Notes: generated by a model from the sequence alone, not told the origin. Positions 9,901-17,959 are shown, counted from the first letter of the stretch. The stretch: DNA of 64,000 bases from an uncultured Vicinamibacterales bacterium (GCA_958295905.1 OY282382.1:2070001-2134000), one strand, 5' to 3'. Numbers and translations: made by a program.

Positions 9901-10168
9901 AGACGCCGTCGACGCGTACGAGCGTGCGGGCAAGCGCAAGGACGTGTTGCGGGTGTTGCGGAACTCCGGCGCGTGGGAGCGTGCCGCCGGGTTGGCCGAC
10001 GGCGAGATCCGGGCCGACCTCGACTGGTTGCTCGAGCTGAAGGCGCTCGTCGAACGGCGTCCGCCGCAACAGAACCGGCGTTTGCGCAATGGCGAGCGCG
10101 ATCGCCTCGAGAAGCTGCTCGACGAGATCCAGAAGCGGCCGCCGCGGAAGCCCGGGGGGGGTATCTGA
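6944..10168 (+). CDS. SF1 (UvrD/Rep-like) helicase with RelE/ParE-like N-terminal region
   Basis: 1074 residues from a GTG. Residues 15-65 (KTIQQLARGLDVDVRDVSRA...) look like a small helical IF2_N/HTH-type domain. Residues about 115-210, with RLGIVLQHLAAHGRSTVVKG, GWRRSPLGGNHGMQYYLWW and HAILVRDVRHHDD, follow the order of conserved elements in RelE/ParE-fold toxins (inference). The helicase core is clear: Walker A GRPGSGKTT (about 255-263), DEIQDL (455-460), GDAGQT (489-494), EEHLRCPGRI, LTPAEAKGLEYQSV and LRVTLSRATETL. The C-terminal 400 residues are helical and TPR-like. It is likely an ATP-dependent DNA or RNA translocase. Antiviral, toxin-linked or repair roles are all open. Confidence 0.75.
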   Translation: MDDRTYGAGSIYGRKTIQQLARGLDVDVRDVSRAARRVLGLEPGRARDRQFMLSSNQCRQVADALGKRPQPSLLGLAETDDAPVPGPQDGTALRFRRDRPADPADQTLRELRHRLWVHPDVSDRLRGWTHLYKRLGIVLQHLAAHGRSTVVKGCRDANRGWRRSPLGGNHGMQYYLWWTPCGSPAAQTLDAPDHAILVRDVRHHDDHSPLAAGAPGDYLPLTTSDELNEDIAGCPWTDEQIDFVEDESPVRLILGRPGSGKTTVLWKAVEARSRQRVLYLTWSSALTRHAEERFASFAPVDVEVIARDFATFLGEVCGADVARQPLGASRARFDEVLTRLGRDMAGPWMRRPQALHAELRAILFGRAIPGDPGCATDHGIARLSDDAYMTLRGGHDGVGAKAAKALLKVAQRLARDRDRVGAVFPELVAATLAVERLRSGEVPDGFEGFDRVVVDEIQDLTLLETAVVVELCRAIAPARGRAPWLLMAGDAGQTVRPTWFEWGPLNDLLGRRVQRPVEFHLEEHLRCPGRIAEVVERASQRYTAVEKEVRPTKQRRQRGGQHVDAQLVHVHVSERAEAVRLLERLDETDDVVVVSPRNDPPDWVPAGLRGVVLTPAEAKGLEYQSVCVLEPGRLLSSLDPENLPYGIDAELDQPARRTAIDHLRVTLSRATETLAFVDVEAGDGDLEESRDLLGDAAPYDVEDLMDHLVHSDASAEERVLARTNDARALIDSAPRRAWQRACQAMRLLGDPALPNGVSDRVVRMDARSTLLATAARLLVEGVPEGVARREVVKMAGTAIAEDPVVAEPLDGVRGEEAGGRFEPQGGAGRDPVPPAVLAAHELQAFRALDAWSINRKGPPFALLEFAGWLDAARGRSGDWLRAALLAGAQALRDGLEAGAEHPASAAVFASADVEGWLRLTGYAGDAAARARVLRGKAFDALLKGGGADEPRPESRKRLTKAESVLEAIAPDLIRLGRLREAQRRPEDAVDAYERAGKRKDVLRVLRNSGAWERAAGLADGEIRADLDWLLELKALVERRPPQQNRRLRNGERDRLEKLLDEIQKRPPRKPGGGI

Positions 10169-10277
10169 CCTCGGTCTCCGTCGGCGTCCCGAAGGGCCGC
10201 CGATGATCGGTGCGGGATCCGCGCCATGCGGCGTCGGGCCCGGAGTGTCGGAGCCGGGACGATCGGTGTCACTATTA

Positions 10278-10895
10278 GGACGGGTCCTCACCGGGCGGGG
10301 ATCGGCGTGGCGCTCGTCGAGCCGAGGTGGAGTCGAATGCTCCGAGCGAATGGTAGTGGTTGGGTCGTGCGGATCTGTATGCTGTGAAACATGTCCCGAC
10401 GCTTCGAGGCGTCGGGGGTGATCGGCGCCCCCGATCATGACGGTTTGGGACGGGTCCTCACCGGGCGGGGATCGGCGTGGCGCTCGTCGAGCCGAGGTGG
10501 AGTCGAATGCTTCGAGCGAATGGCAGTGGTTGGGTCGTGCGGATCTGTATGCTGTGAAACATGTCCCGACGCTTCGAGGCGTCGGGGGTGATCGGCGCCC
10601 CCGATCATGACGGTTTGGGACGGGTCCTCACCGGGCGGGGATCGGCGTGGCGCTCGTCGAGCCGAGGTGGAGTCGAATGCTCCGAGCGAATGGCAGTGGT
10701 TGGGTCGTGCGGATCTGTATGCTGTGAAACATGTCCCGACGCTTCGAGGCGTCGGGGGTGATCGGCGCCCCCGATCATGACGGTTTTGGGGCGGGTCCTC
10801 ACCGGGCGGGGATCGGTGTGGCGCTTATTGAGCCGAGGTGGAGTCGAATGCTTCGAGCGAATGGCAGTGGCAGTGGTTGGGGCGTGCGGCTCTGT
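10278..10895. repeat. 170-bp tandem repeat, three full units plus a partial unit running into the next gene
   Basis: Units start at 10278, 10448, 10618 and about 10789 (period 170, 170, 171) and are nearly identical. Each full unit contains AGGTGGAGTCGA then an ATG microORF (10337-10387, 10507-10557, 10677-10727) encoding MLRANGSGWVVRICML and a stop. Two hairpins follow: CCCGACGC/GCGTCGGG and GATCGG/CCGATC. The fourth unit diverges after about 10890, and its ATG is the start of the propeller gene at 10848. The array therefore triplicates the leader and signal-peptide start of that gene. Confidence 0.9.
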
Positions 10896-12218
10896 ATCGC
10901 CGTCGCGTATCTGTCGGCGGCCGCGATCGCGCCGGCGGCGGCGCAGCCGGCCGGCGACGCGGCCGGGTTCTGGCCGGAGTGGCGCGGGCCGCTGCGCACC
11001 GGCGCCGCGCCGGCGGGCGACCCGCCCGTCGGGTGGAGCGAAGACGTCAACGTGCGCTGGAAGGTGCCGCTGCCGGGGCTCGGCTCGGCGACGCCGGTCA
11101 TCTGGGACGACCGGCTGTTCGTGCTGAGCGCGGTGCCGACGGGCGAGCGGTCGCGGTCGGGGCCCGGGTTCTTCTCGCGGCTCGCCGACCGGTTCATGCG
11201 CCGCGACTCCGCGACCGAGGTGCTTCAGTTCGTGGTCCTGGCCCTCGATCGCCGGGACGGCCGGGTGCTGTGGGAGCGTGTCGCCCGCGAGGAGACGCCG
11301 CACCAGGGCAAGCACGGAACCAACTCGTGGGCTTCGCCGTCGGCCGTCACCGACGGCGAAGTGGTCTGCGCCTTCTTCGGGTCGCGCGGGCTGTTCTGCT
11401 ACGACCTCGACGGCCGCCCCCTCTGGGAGAGCGACCTCGGCGACATGCGGACGAAGATGGGCTTCGGGGAGGGGGCGTCGCCGACCCTGTATCGGGACCT
11501 GCTGATCGTGCCCTGGGACCACGAGGGGCAGTCGTTCATCGCGGCGTTCGACAAGCGGACGGGGCGCGAGCGCTGGCGGACGCCGCGGGACGAGGAGACC
11601 TCCTGGAGCAGCCCGCTGGTGGTCGAGGTCGGGGACGGCGCCCAGGTGGTGACGAGCGCCACCGAGGCCGTCCGCGGCTACGACGCGGCCACCGGCGAGC
11701 TGCGGTGGTGGGACGAGGGACTGACCGAGAACGCCATCCCGTCGCCGGTGTCTGCGGGCGGGCTGGTTTTCGTCACCAGCGGATACCGCGGCAACCGGCT
11801 GGCCGCGATAGACCTGTCTGCGGCGGCCGGCGACATCCGCGGGTCCGATGCGGTGGTCTGGTCGGTGGACCGGGACACGCCCTACGTGCCCTCGCCGCTC
11901 CTGCTCGACGGCCAGCTCTATGTCCTCAAGAGCAACTCGGGGGTGCTGACCGCGTACGACGCGGCCACCGGCGCCAAGCGCTACGGCCCGGAGCGGGTGC
12001 CGGGCATCCGCAACGTCTATGCCTCGCCGGTCGCGGCGGCGGGACGCCTGTACGTGACGAGCCGCGACGGCGTGACCAGTGTGGTGCGGGCCGGACCGTC
12101 GTTCGAGGTGCTGGCCACCAACGTCCTCGACGACGAGTTCGATGCCTCGCCGGCCATCGCCGGCGGCGAGATTTATCTTCGCGGACGGCAGTTCCTTTAC
12201 TGCATCGCGGCGGATTGA
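10848..12218 (+). CDS. Exported PQQ-binding-like beta-propeller protein
   Basis: 456 residues with a signal peptide (IAVAYLSAAAIAPAAAQPA). Propeller repeats include FWPEWRGPLRTG, VLALDRRDGRVLWERV, FDKRTGRERWRTP, GYDAATGELRWW and AYDAATGAKRY. The W-R-G-P opening and 'ATG-LRW' repeats mark the quinoprotein-like (PQQ_2/PQQ_3) propellers, many of which do not bind PQQ. A redox function is uncertain. ATG 10848 has GGTGGAG 4 nt upstream. The first codons are the fourth copy of the tandem-repeat microORF, extended by an in-frame Gly-Ser duplication. Confidence 0.85.
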   Translation: MLRANGSGSGWGVRLCIAVAYLSAAAIAPAAAQPAGDAAGFWPEWRGPLRTGAAPAGDPPVGWSEDVNVRWKVPLPGLGSATPVIWDDRLFVLSAVPTGERSRSGPGFFSRLADRFMRRDSATEVLQFVVLALDRRDGRVLWERVAREETPHQGKHGTNSWASPSAVTDGEVVCAFFGSRGLFCYDLDGRPLWESDLGDMRTKMGFGEGASPTLYRDLLIVPWDHEGQSFIAAFDKRTGRERWRTPRDEETSWSSPLVVEVGDGAQVVTSATEAVRGYDAATGELRWWDEGLTENAIPSPVSAGGLVFVTSGYRGNRLAAIDLSAAAGDIRGSDAVVWSVDRDTPYVPSPLLLDGQLYVLKSNSGVLTAYDAATGAKRYGPERVPGIRNVYASPVAAAGRLYVTSRDGVTSVVRAGPSFEVLATNVLDDEFDASPAIAGGEIYLRGRQFLYCIAAD

Positions 12219-12225
12219 CCCGGGG

Positions 12226-12260
12226 AGTCTGCGGTGCGCCGCGGAGCAGACTGCCGGCAG
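12226..12260. terminator. Hairpin after the propeller gene
   Basis: AGTCTGC (12226-12232) pairs with GCAGACT (12246-12252), and the palindrome CTGCCGGCAG (12251-12260) overlaps its end. The left arm is part of the dispersed GAGTCTGCG motif. There is no strong T-run, so termination is only a suggestion. Confidence 0.4.
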
Positions 12261-12379
12261 GGTTTGTCGCGGCGGTGGCGGGGAAGGAGTCCGCGTTCTC
12301 GAGCGGTGCGGGTTCCTGAAGGGTTGGTTGGACGGCGGCGCCGCCGGCGATTTCGGGGCTTCCGGCGGACGGGCGACAC

Positions 12380-13675
12380 GTGAGAATCACCAGCATCACG
12401 GCCGGCGCGGGCGGCATGTACTGCGGTAGCTGCATCCGGGACAACGCGCTGGCGGCGGCCCTGACCCGCCGCGGGCACGAGGTCACCCTGCTGCCGCTCT
12501 ACACGCCGACCCGGACCGACGAGGAGAACGTCAGCCGGAAGCGGGTCTTCTTCAGCGGCATCAGCGTGTATCTGGAGGAGTACGTCTCGCTGTTCCGCCG
12601 GACGCCGTGGCTGCTCGACCGGCTCTGGGAGTCGCCGTGGCTGCTGCGGTTCTTTTCGGGACGCGTGCGGACCGACCCCGGACAGCTCGGCGGGCTGACC
12701 GTGTCGATGCTCGAAGGGACGCACGGCCATCAGCGCAAGGAGCTCGACAAGCTCGTGCACTGGCTGCGCGATCAGCCCCGCCCGGATGTCATCGACATCT
12801 CGAACTCGATGCTGATCGCCATCGCCGAGCCGCTCAAGCAGGCGCTGGGATGTCCCGTCAACTGCACCCTGCAGGGCGAGAACATCTTCGTGGACGGGCT
12901 GCCCGAGCCGTACCGGTCCCGCGCGAAGGCCCTCGTCCGCGCGCAGGTCGAGCACGTCGACTCGTTCGTCGCGGTTAGCGACTACTACGCCGAGCGCATG
13001 AGCCGGTATCTCGCGATTCCCGGGGCCCGGATGCGCGTCGTGCCGCTGGGGGTGGACGTCGATCGCTTTCGACCGGGTCCGGACCGGCCCGCCGGTCCGC
13101 TGACCATCGGCTACTTCGGCCGGATCGCCCCCGAGAAGGGGGTGCACCGGTTGTGCGACGCCTATGCGGCGCTGCGCGGGCGGGGCGGGCTCGCCGGATG
13201 CCGGGTCGAGTTGGCGGGCTACCTCGGTTCGGAGCACGCCGGTTACTGGCGGTCGATCGAGAGCCGGAACGCCGGCCGGGGGCTGGCCGGGGACATCCAC
13301 TACCGCGGTGAGCTGGCGCTGGACGACAAGGTCTCGTTCCTGCAGGCCCTCGACCTGTTCGTCGTGCCGGCGGAGTACGACGACCCCAAGGGGCTCTCCC
13401 TGATCGAGGCGATGGCGTGCGGGGTGCCGGTGGTGGCGCCGCGCCGCGGCACCTACACCGAGCTGATCGAACGCACCGGGGGCGGCGTGCTGGTCGAGCC
13501 GGAGGACTCCGCCGCGATCGAGCGGGTCCTCGCCGCGCTGGCCGCCGACCCCGAGCGGCGGGCCGAGCTCGGACGGCGCGCGGCCGAGGGCGTGCGGGCG
13601 CGCTACAGCACCGACGAGATGACCACCCGCGCGCTCGAGGTCTACGCGCGGTTGACGGCGGGGGCGGGAACGTGA
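12380..13675 (+). CDS. Glycosyltransferase, GT4/GT1 fold
   Basis: 431 residues from a GTG. The N-terminus MRITSITAGAGGMYCGSC has the Gly-rich donor loop. The C-terminal Rossmann domain has VVPLGVDVDRFRPG, LTIGYFGRIAPEKGV, and EYDDPKGLSLIEAMACGVPVV with the E-x7-E sugar-nucleotide motif. This is the GT-B retaining family that adds sugars to lipids or polysaccharides at the cytoplasmic membrane. Acceptor and donor are unknown. It stands 161 bp after the propeller gene, and an exported MBL protein follows; functional linkage is unclear. Confidence 0.85.
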   Translation: MRITSITAGAGGMYCGSCIRDNALAAALTRRGHEVTLLPLYTPTRTDEENVSRKRVFFSGISVYLEEYVSLFRRTPWLLDRLWESPWLLRFFSGRVRTDPGQLGGLTVSMLEGTHGHQRKELDKLVHWLRDQPRPDVIDISNSMLIAIAEPLKQALGCPVNCTLQGENIFVDGLPEPYRSRAKALVRAQVEHVDSFVAVSDYYAERMSRYLAIPGARMRVVPLGVDVDRFRPGPDRPAGPLTIGYFGRIAPEKGVHRLCDAYAALRGRGGLAGCRVELAGYLGSEHAGYWRSIESRNAGRGLAGDIHYRGELALDDKVSFLQALDLFVVPAEYDDPKGLSLIEAMACGVPVVAPRRGTYTELIERTGGGVLVEPEDSAAIERVLAALAADPERRAELGRRAAEGVRARYSTDEMTTRALEVYARLTAGAGT

Positions 13676-13742
13676 AGTCGAGATGCCCGGCGCGAAAGAG
13701 CGGGCCGGTCGTGGGCGTCCGGGTTGACGGAGGGAGCGGGAG

Positions 13743-14624
13743 ATGATGTCGAGATGCCTGTCGATCCTGTCGGCGGTTCTGATTGCCGCCGGCGCCCTGT
13801 CCTGTTCCGGAGGCGGGCCCGCCGGTGAGACCGACGCCGGCGCGGCCGAGGTCGGCCTCACCTCGCCCCGCCTCTACATCTTCGACTGCGGGCATCTCCG
13901 GGTCGGCGATCCCGGACGGTTCTCGCTGACGATGGACGAGGTGTCGACCCTCGAGCTCTCGGTGCCGTGCTACCTCATCGAGCACCCCGAGGGCAGCCTG
14001 CTGTGGGACGCGGGGCTGTCGGACGCCCTCGCCGGCGGGGCGGAGAGCGCGCAGTCGAGCGGCAGCGTCGCCCGCGTCACCACCACCCTGCGGGCGCAGC
14101 TCGCCGAACTGGGCTACGAGCCGTCGGACGTCACCTACATCGCCATGTCGCACCTGCACTACGACCACGCCGGGAACGCCAACGACTTCGCGGCGTCGAC
14201 GTGGCTTGTCCAGCGCCCCGAGCACGAGGCGGCGTTCGGCGACGACCCCGCCGCGTTCCGGTTCGACCCTGCGAACTACAGCGCCCTCGAGACGGCCGAG
14301 ACCCTGATTCTCGACGGCGACCACGACGTCTTCGGCGACGGCGCCGTCGTCATCAAGTCCGCCCCGGGGCACACCCCCGGCCACCAGGTGCTGTTCGTCG
14401 ACCTCGCCGAGTACGGCCCCGTCGTCCTCAGCGGCGACCTCTACCACTTCCCCGAGAGCCGGTCGTTGAAGCGGGTGCCCACGTTCAACTTCGACGCGGA
14501 GATGACCCTCGAGTCCATGGACCGCGTCGAGGACTTCCTGATCGAGACCGGCGCCCGGCTCTGGATCGAGCACGACATCGCGGAGAACGCGCTGCTCGAC
14601 AAGTCGCCGGCGCACTACGAGTAG
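13743..14624 (+). CDS. Exported metallo-beta-lactamase-fold hydrolase, N-acyl-homoserine-lactonase-like
   Basis: 293 residues with a signal sequence ending ALSCSGGG; Cys21 could be lipidated, although position -3 is Ala rather than Leu. The dinuclear-zinc motif H-x-H-x-D-H is HLHYDH (137-142), followed by APGHTPGHQ and SGDLYHF. This layout, with the ELSVPCYLIEHPEG lead-in, is that of the AHL-lactonase group of MBL-fold enzymes. It could cleave lactones or similar esters in the periplasm. GGGAG precedes the double ATG. A conserved lactonase Tyr and quorum-quenching activity are not demonstrated by sequence. Confidence 0.8.
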   Translation: MMSRCLSILSAVLIAAGALSCSGGGPAGETDAGAAEVGLTSPRLYIFDCGHLRVGDPGRFSLTMDEVSTLELSVPCYLIEHPEGSLLWDAGLSDALAGGAESAQSSGSVARVTTTLRAQLAELGYEPSDVTYIAMSHLHYDHAGNANDFAASTWLVQRPEHEAAFGDDPAAFRFDPANYSALETAETLILDGDHDVFGDGAVVIKSAPGHTPGHQVLFVDLAEYGPVVLSGDLYHFPESRSLKRVPTFNFDAEMTLESMDRVEDFLIETGARLWIEHDIAENALLDKSPAHYE

Positions 14625-14635
14625 GCGTCCGAGCC

Positions 14636-14743
14636 GTGGAACGGCGCGGACGCCCGAACACGTCGTGCGCAGCGGAGTTCCACTTCGTGCCGGTCTGCGC
14701 CACGGTCGTGGAACGGCGCGGACGCCCGAACACGTCGTGCGCA
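14636..14743. repeat. 36-bp direct-repeat pair, spacing 72 bp
   Basis: The block starting GTGGAACGGCGCGGACGCCC at 14636-14671 recurs without mismatch at 14708-14743, with a 36-bp non-repeated spacer. It begins 12 bp after the MBL gene stop. A 23-codon open tail (14744-14815) after the second copy has no recognisable product. Confidence 0.9.
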
Positions 14744-14831
14744 CGGTGATCGAGAACAGCCGCACGTTGAAGTTCGCCAGCCACCGCTTCGAACGGGAGC
14801 AGGGGGCTGCGTCGTAGACCGGCGTCGCCCC

Positions 14832-16394
14832 TCAGACGCGTTCGACCTCGAACGACGCCAAGTTGCGGGTTTCCCGGCTGAACTCCACCGCCACCAGGAT
14901 GGGCCGGCCTCGGCCGCGGTGCTTGTCGGCGTAACCCTTTCTCTTCAACTGCGCCATCGCGGTGCCCCCGGCGGACTGTTCCACCACCTTGAACTCGAAC
15001 AGGTAGACGCCGCCGTCGAGGCGAACGGTCATGTCGACGCGCCCGCGGCTGTCGCTGTCCTCGACCGTGACGTCGAGCCCCCGCGCCGCGAAGCGGGAGT
15101 AGAACACGCTCGCGTAGTAGCCCTCGTACCGGGCGATGTCGTTGTTGGTGTGCCATTCGTGGGGGATGCTGGCGAAGAACGCCCGGAGCAGCTCCTCCAG
15201 CCCCGTGAAGTCGTTGGCCTGCAGCATCTCGCGCAGCCCGTCGCCCTGCGCGAGCCGTCGCGACGACGCCGGCACCAGGGCGTTCAGCAGGCTTCTGTTC
15301 AGGCTCTGCCGTACCTCCCGGTTCGGATAGCCCAGCCGGTAGAGAAGCTCCCCGTCGGTGTCCTCCGCGTCCAGGATCGTCAGGTAGCCGGTCTGGAACA
15401 GCAGCGCCTCCGGGGCGATGTCGTCCACGTCGAAGGCCCCCAGCACCTCGTCACCGGCCCGCATGCCGTCGAGCTCCATCGAGCCGACGCCGCGCGCGAG
15501 CAGCGTGTCGACCAGGAACGTCGGCGTGCCGGTTTCGAACCACCAAGCCCCGAACCGGCGGCGGCGGAAGAGCAGCAGCACGTCGAAGGGGTTGTAGACC
15601 TTCTGCTCGCCGAGCCAGCCGTAGCCGTTGTACCAGTCGCGGATCCGGTCCCGGTCGAGGCCCGGCAGCTCCGGTGCGAACACCGTATCGAGGTCTGCGT
15701 CGGTGTAGCCGCAGATGGTCGAGTACTCCGGCTCGAGGGTGATGTCGACGAGGCTGTTCAAGCCCGAGAACAGGCTGACCTTGGAGAACTTGCTGACCCC
15801 GGTGAGCAGGGTGAACTTGATGTCCGCGTCCGCGGACTTGATGGTCGAATACAGCCCGCGCAGGTAGTCGCGGTTCGCCCGGGCGACCTCCGGTTTCTCC
15901 AGCGCGTCCAGAATCGGCTTGTCGTACTCGTCGACCAGCACGACCACGCGCTGCCCCGCGCGCTCGCGCAACGCCGCGATGAGATGGCGGAAGCGGGCCG
16001 GTCCGCTGGTCAGGTCGGAATGGACGCCCGCTTTCTCGCCAATGGCCTGGAGCTGCGCCATCACGTCGTACCGCAAGCCGTCCGGCTCGGCGAAGTGACC
16101 GCTGCTGAAGTCGAGGCGAACCACCGGATGGCGGACCGACCAGTCCCAGCCGCCGTGGACGTCCAGCCCCTCAAACAGCGCCTCGCTGCCCTCGAACAGC
16201 TCCTTCAGCGTGTCGAGGAACAGGCTCTTGCCGAAGCGGCGCGGACGCGACAGGAAGTAGTGCTTGCCCTCGTCCACGAGCCGGCGGATGAACGCGGTCT
16301 TGTCGACGTAGTAGCAGTCGTCCCCGCGAATCTCGCGAAAGGTCTGGATGCCGGTCGGCAGCTTGCGTCTCGGCCGCTCCCGCTTCGCCGACAT
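14832..16394 (-). CDS. AAA-ATPase-like protein with C-terminal PD-(D/E)XK nuclease domain
   Basis: 520 residues. The N-terminus LPTGIQTFREIRGDDCYYVDKT and FLSRPRRFGKSLFLDTLKELF (P-loop-like RRFGKS at 52-57) are hallmarks of the AAA-ATPase-like family (PF09820). DEYDKPIL (155-162) is the acidic motif. The C-terminal GRVDMTVRLDGGVYLFEFKVV is the PD-(D/E)XK core of the PF08011 nuclease domain. Their function is not established; they are numerous and patchy in bacteria, which suggests mobile or defence-related genes. Start ATG 16394 has GAAGGAG 9 nt upstream. A frameshifted paralogue lies at 26800-28397. Confidence 0.85.
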   Translation of the reverse strand: MSAKRERPRRKLPTGIQTFREIRGDDCYYVDKTAFIRRLVDEGKHYFLSRPRRFGKSLFLDTLKELFEGSEALFEGLDVHGGWDWSVRHPVVRLDFSSGHFAEPDGLRYDVMAQLQAIGEKAGVHSDLTSGPARFRHLIAALRERAGQRVVVLVDEYDKPILDALEKPEVARANRDYLRGLYSTIKSADADIKFTLLTGVSKFSKVSLFSGLNSLVDITLEPEYSTICGYTDADLDTVFAPELPGLDRDRIRDWYNGYGWLGEQKVYNPFDVLLLFRRRRFGAWWFETGTPTFLVDTLLARGVGSMELDGMRAGDEVLGAFDVDDIAPEALLFQTGYLTILDAEDTDGELLYRLGYPNREVRQSLNRSLLNALVPASSRRLAQGDGLREMLQANDFTGLEELLRAFFASIPHEWHTNNDIARYEGYYASVFYSRFAARGLDVTVEDSDSRGRVDMTVRLDGGVYLFEFKVVEQSAGGTAMAQLKRKGYADKHRGRGRPILVAVEFSRETRNLASFEVERV

Positions 16395-16405
16395 GATGGC
16401 GGTCT

Positions 16406-16514
16406 CCTTCAACGTGCGCGCGCGCCCGCACCGTGCAATGCACTCCGCCGGGATCACGGGACCCGGCGGAGTGCGCCACCTTCAACGTGCGCGCGCCCGC
16501 ACCGTGCAATGCAC
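16406..16514. repeat. 36-38 bp direct-repeat pair, spacing 73 bp
   Basis: CCTTCAACGTGCGCGCG...CCGTGCAATGCAC occurs at 16406-16443 and, lacking one GC dinucleotide, at 16479-16514. The second copy covers the 3' end of the AlbA_2-type gene, so that protein's last residues (VHCTVRARAR) are encoded by repeat sequence. The spacer contains a perfect hairpin. Confidence 0.9.
16441..16473 (-). terminator. 12-bp perfect hairpin between two minus-strand genes
   Basis: CACTCCGCCGGG (16441-16452) pairs perfectly with CCCGGCGGAGTG (16462-16473) around a 9-nt loop, just after the AlbA_2-type gene stop. No T-tract follows on either strand. It may separate that gene from the downstream ATPase. Confidence 0.5.
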
Positions 16515-17714
16515 CCAGCTCGGATCGACGCGGAACTCCGGCTCGGGATGGCCGGCGGCGCGCAGAAGCCGGCGGGCGGCGGGGATGCCGAACCCGTAGC
16601 GTTGCACCAGTCCGAGCACCCGCATCGCCTCGGCGAGGATGGGATTGCGGTAGTCGACGACCCCGGGCTGCCCGAAGTTGCCGGCGTTGACCGCGCCGTA
16701 CGGACCCCCGGGGCTGTTGATCTCGATGCGATCGTCGAACCAGTACACGTGGGTGGGCGCGTTCGTGTCTTCGTAGGTCCGGTGCATGACGGCGTTGCGC
16801 ACGAGCTGCTGCACGGCTTCCAGCGGGTAGGTCGAATCCCGGACCTCGACGGGGCCCGACAGGAAATCGACGGACGTGCGGTTGTGCGCGATGAGCTTGT
16901 CGTCGATCCGGCGCACCACGTCGGCGATGGCGCCCCGGCAGACCTCCGCGTCCGTGACCGGGTCGCCGAACTCCGTCCCGCCGACCCGGAGGAACTGCGC
17001 GTACGCGCCGGGCAGAAGATTCTGCGGCCGCTTGCCGAGCACGAGGACGCCGCCCACCGTGGGAACGGGGTCGTCGACGGACACGATCATCTTGGCGGCG
17101 GCGAGTCGCTCCTCCGTGCTGCGGTCGTTGCCGGCCAGGGTCTCGGCATCGACGGCCGCGGGCAGATAGTCCTCCTGGAAACGCGCCACACTGAGATCCG
17201 CGAGACGGGCCGCGGACATCCGTCGGGCGTCGAAGTGCGGGTCCCGGCGCCGCCGCTTCTCGTTCAGAATTCGTTCGTCCTGCGCGTTGGCGAGAGCGCG
17301 CCGCGGGCCGACCCGAATCCAGGTCCGCCCCCTGTAGCGCACCGGGGGCGAGTCCGACGGCCATACGGTCACGACCGCCACCCGGGCGTCGGCGAGCGCG
17401 CGCGGCTCCACCGTCATGGTGGGCGGCGGCACGATGTTCCCGTCGGTCTTGACGTCGGCCAACTGCAGCAGAAGTTCGTCGGCGACCGTCACCGCGGCGG
17501 GTCGGCCGTCGTCCCGCGCCCCCACGAAGATGACGCCGGGCCGCCGATGGTCCGGCAGGTCGTTGGCGAACGCGCACACCGCCTGTCGAATCTTGACGGG
17601 CGCGTCGCCGCGCAGCGATTCCTTCCGCTCCACGAGGTCGGACTCCAGGTCCGCCATCATGGCGGTCAGCGCTTCATCCGAATACGAAGTGATCCGAGGT
17701 GTCGAGCCGCTCAT
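16482..17714 (-). CDS. AlbA_2 (Schlafen-like) ATP-binding protein
   Basis: 410 residues. The N-terminal half has DLVERKESL, VCAFANDLPDHRRPGVIFVGARDDG and PPPTMTVEPR, the pattern of the AlbA_2 / Schlafen AAA_4 domain. The C-terminal half has AVQQLVRNAVMHRTYEDTNAPTHVYWFDDRIEINSPGG, a GHKL-like ATPase segment found in RecG-like 'putative DNA binding' proteins, then NPILAEAMRVLGLVQRYGFGI. These are often regulators or defence-associated. The start is ATG 17714, with no obvious ribosome site. The C-terminal tail lies in a direct repeat. It is transcribed in the same direction as, and ahead of, the ATPase gene. Confidence 0.8.
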   Translation of the reverse strand: MSGSTPRITSYSDEALTAMMADLESDLVERKESLRGDAPVKIRQAVCAFANDLPDHRRPGVIFVGARDDGRPAAVTVADELLLQLADVKTDGNIVPPPTMTVEPRALADARVAVVTVWPSDSPPVRYRGRTWIRVGPRRALANAQDERILNEKRRRRDPHFDARRMSAARLADLSVARFQEDYLPAAVDAETLAGNDRSTEERLAAAKMIVSVDDPVPTVGGVLVLGKRPQNLLPGAYAQFLRVGGTEFGDPVTDAEVCRGAIADVVRRIDDKLIAHNRTSVDFLSGPVEVRDSTYPLEAVQQLVRNAVMHRTYEDTNAPTHVYWFDDRIEINSPGGPYGAVNAGNFGQPGVVDYRNPILAEAMRVLGLVQRYGFGIPAARRLLRAAGHPEPEFRVDPSWVHCTVRARAR

Positions 17715-17959
17715 GGCGCATGGGTGACGATCAGCGGGTATCGGCGAACGAGTTGTTCGTCGTCTCCGGATCGAACGCCGCCGGCGGCCGCCCCCCGGCC
17801 ACGTTCGACGACCCCGGGGATGGTGCCGAACTCCCGCCGCGGCCGGTCCGCCGGGCGCCGCGTCCAAGCCGCCTCGAGCCGGCCGACGTTGTCGGGCGTC
17901 GGTGTGTCTGCGGCCGGGTAGCGGGTATTTCCCGGCGTCTCCGCCGACGTACCGGCCAC
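17711..17959 (-). pseudogene. Probable remnant of a PQQ-dependent dehydrogenase N-terminus
   Basis: On the minus strand this stretch reads PGNTRYPAADTPTPDNVGRLEAAW. It resembles the start of exported quinoprotein dehydrogenases (compare NTRYSPLDQIDRGNFEELELVW in the intact gene at 20711). The rest is not recognisable, and no propeller blades follow. The 365-bp gap (17715-18079) holds nothing else convincing. It is most likely a decayed gene end, possibly left by insertion of the AlbA_2/ATPase pair. Confidence 0.4.

Noticed and set aside
10391..10761. Repeated 66-residue frames starting MSRRFEASGVIG
   Set aside because: They are open only because the 170-bp unit is tandem; composition is not protein-like and no ribosome site precedes them.
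14919..17921. A 1000-codon plus-strand frame
   Set aside because: It is antisense to the clear AAA-ATPase and AlbA_2 genes and has the Arg/Ala/Val-rich shadow composition of GC-rich DNA.
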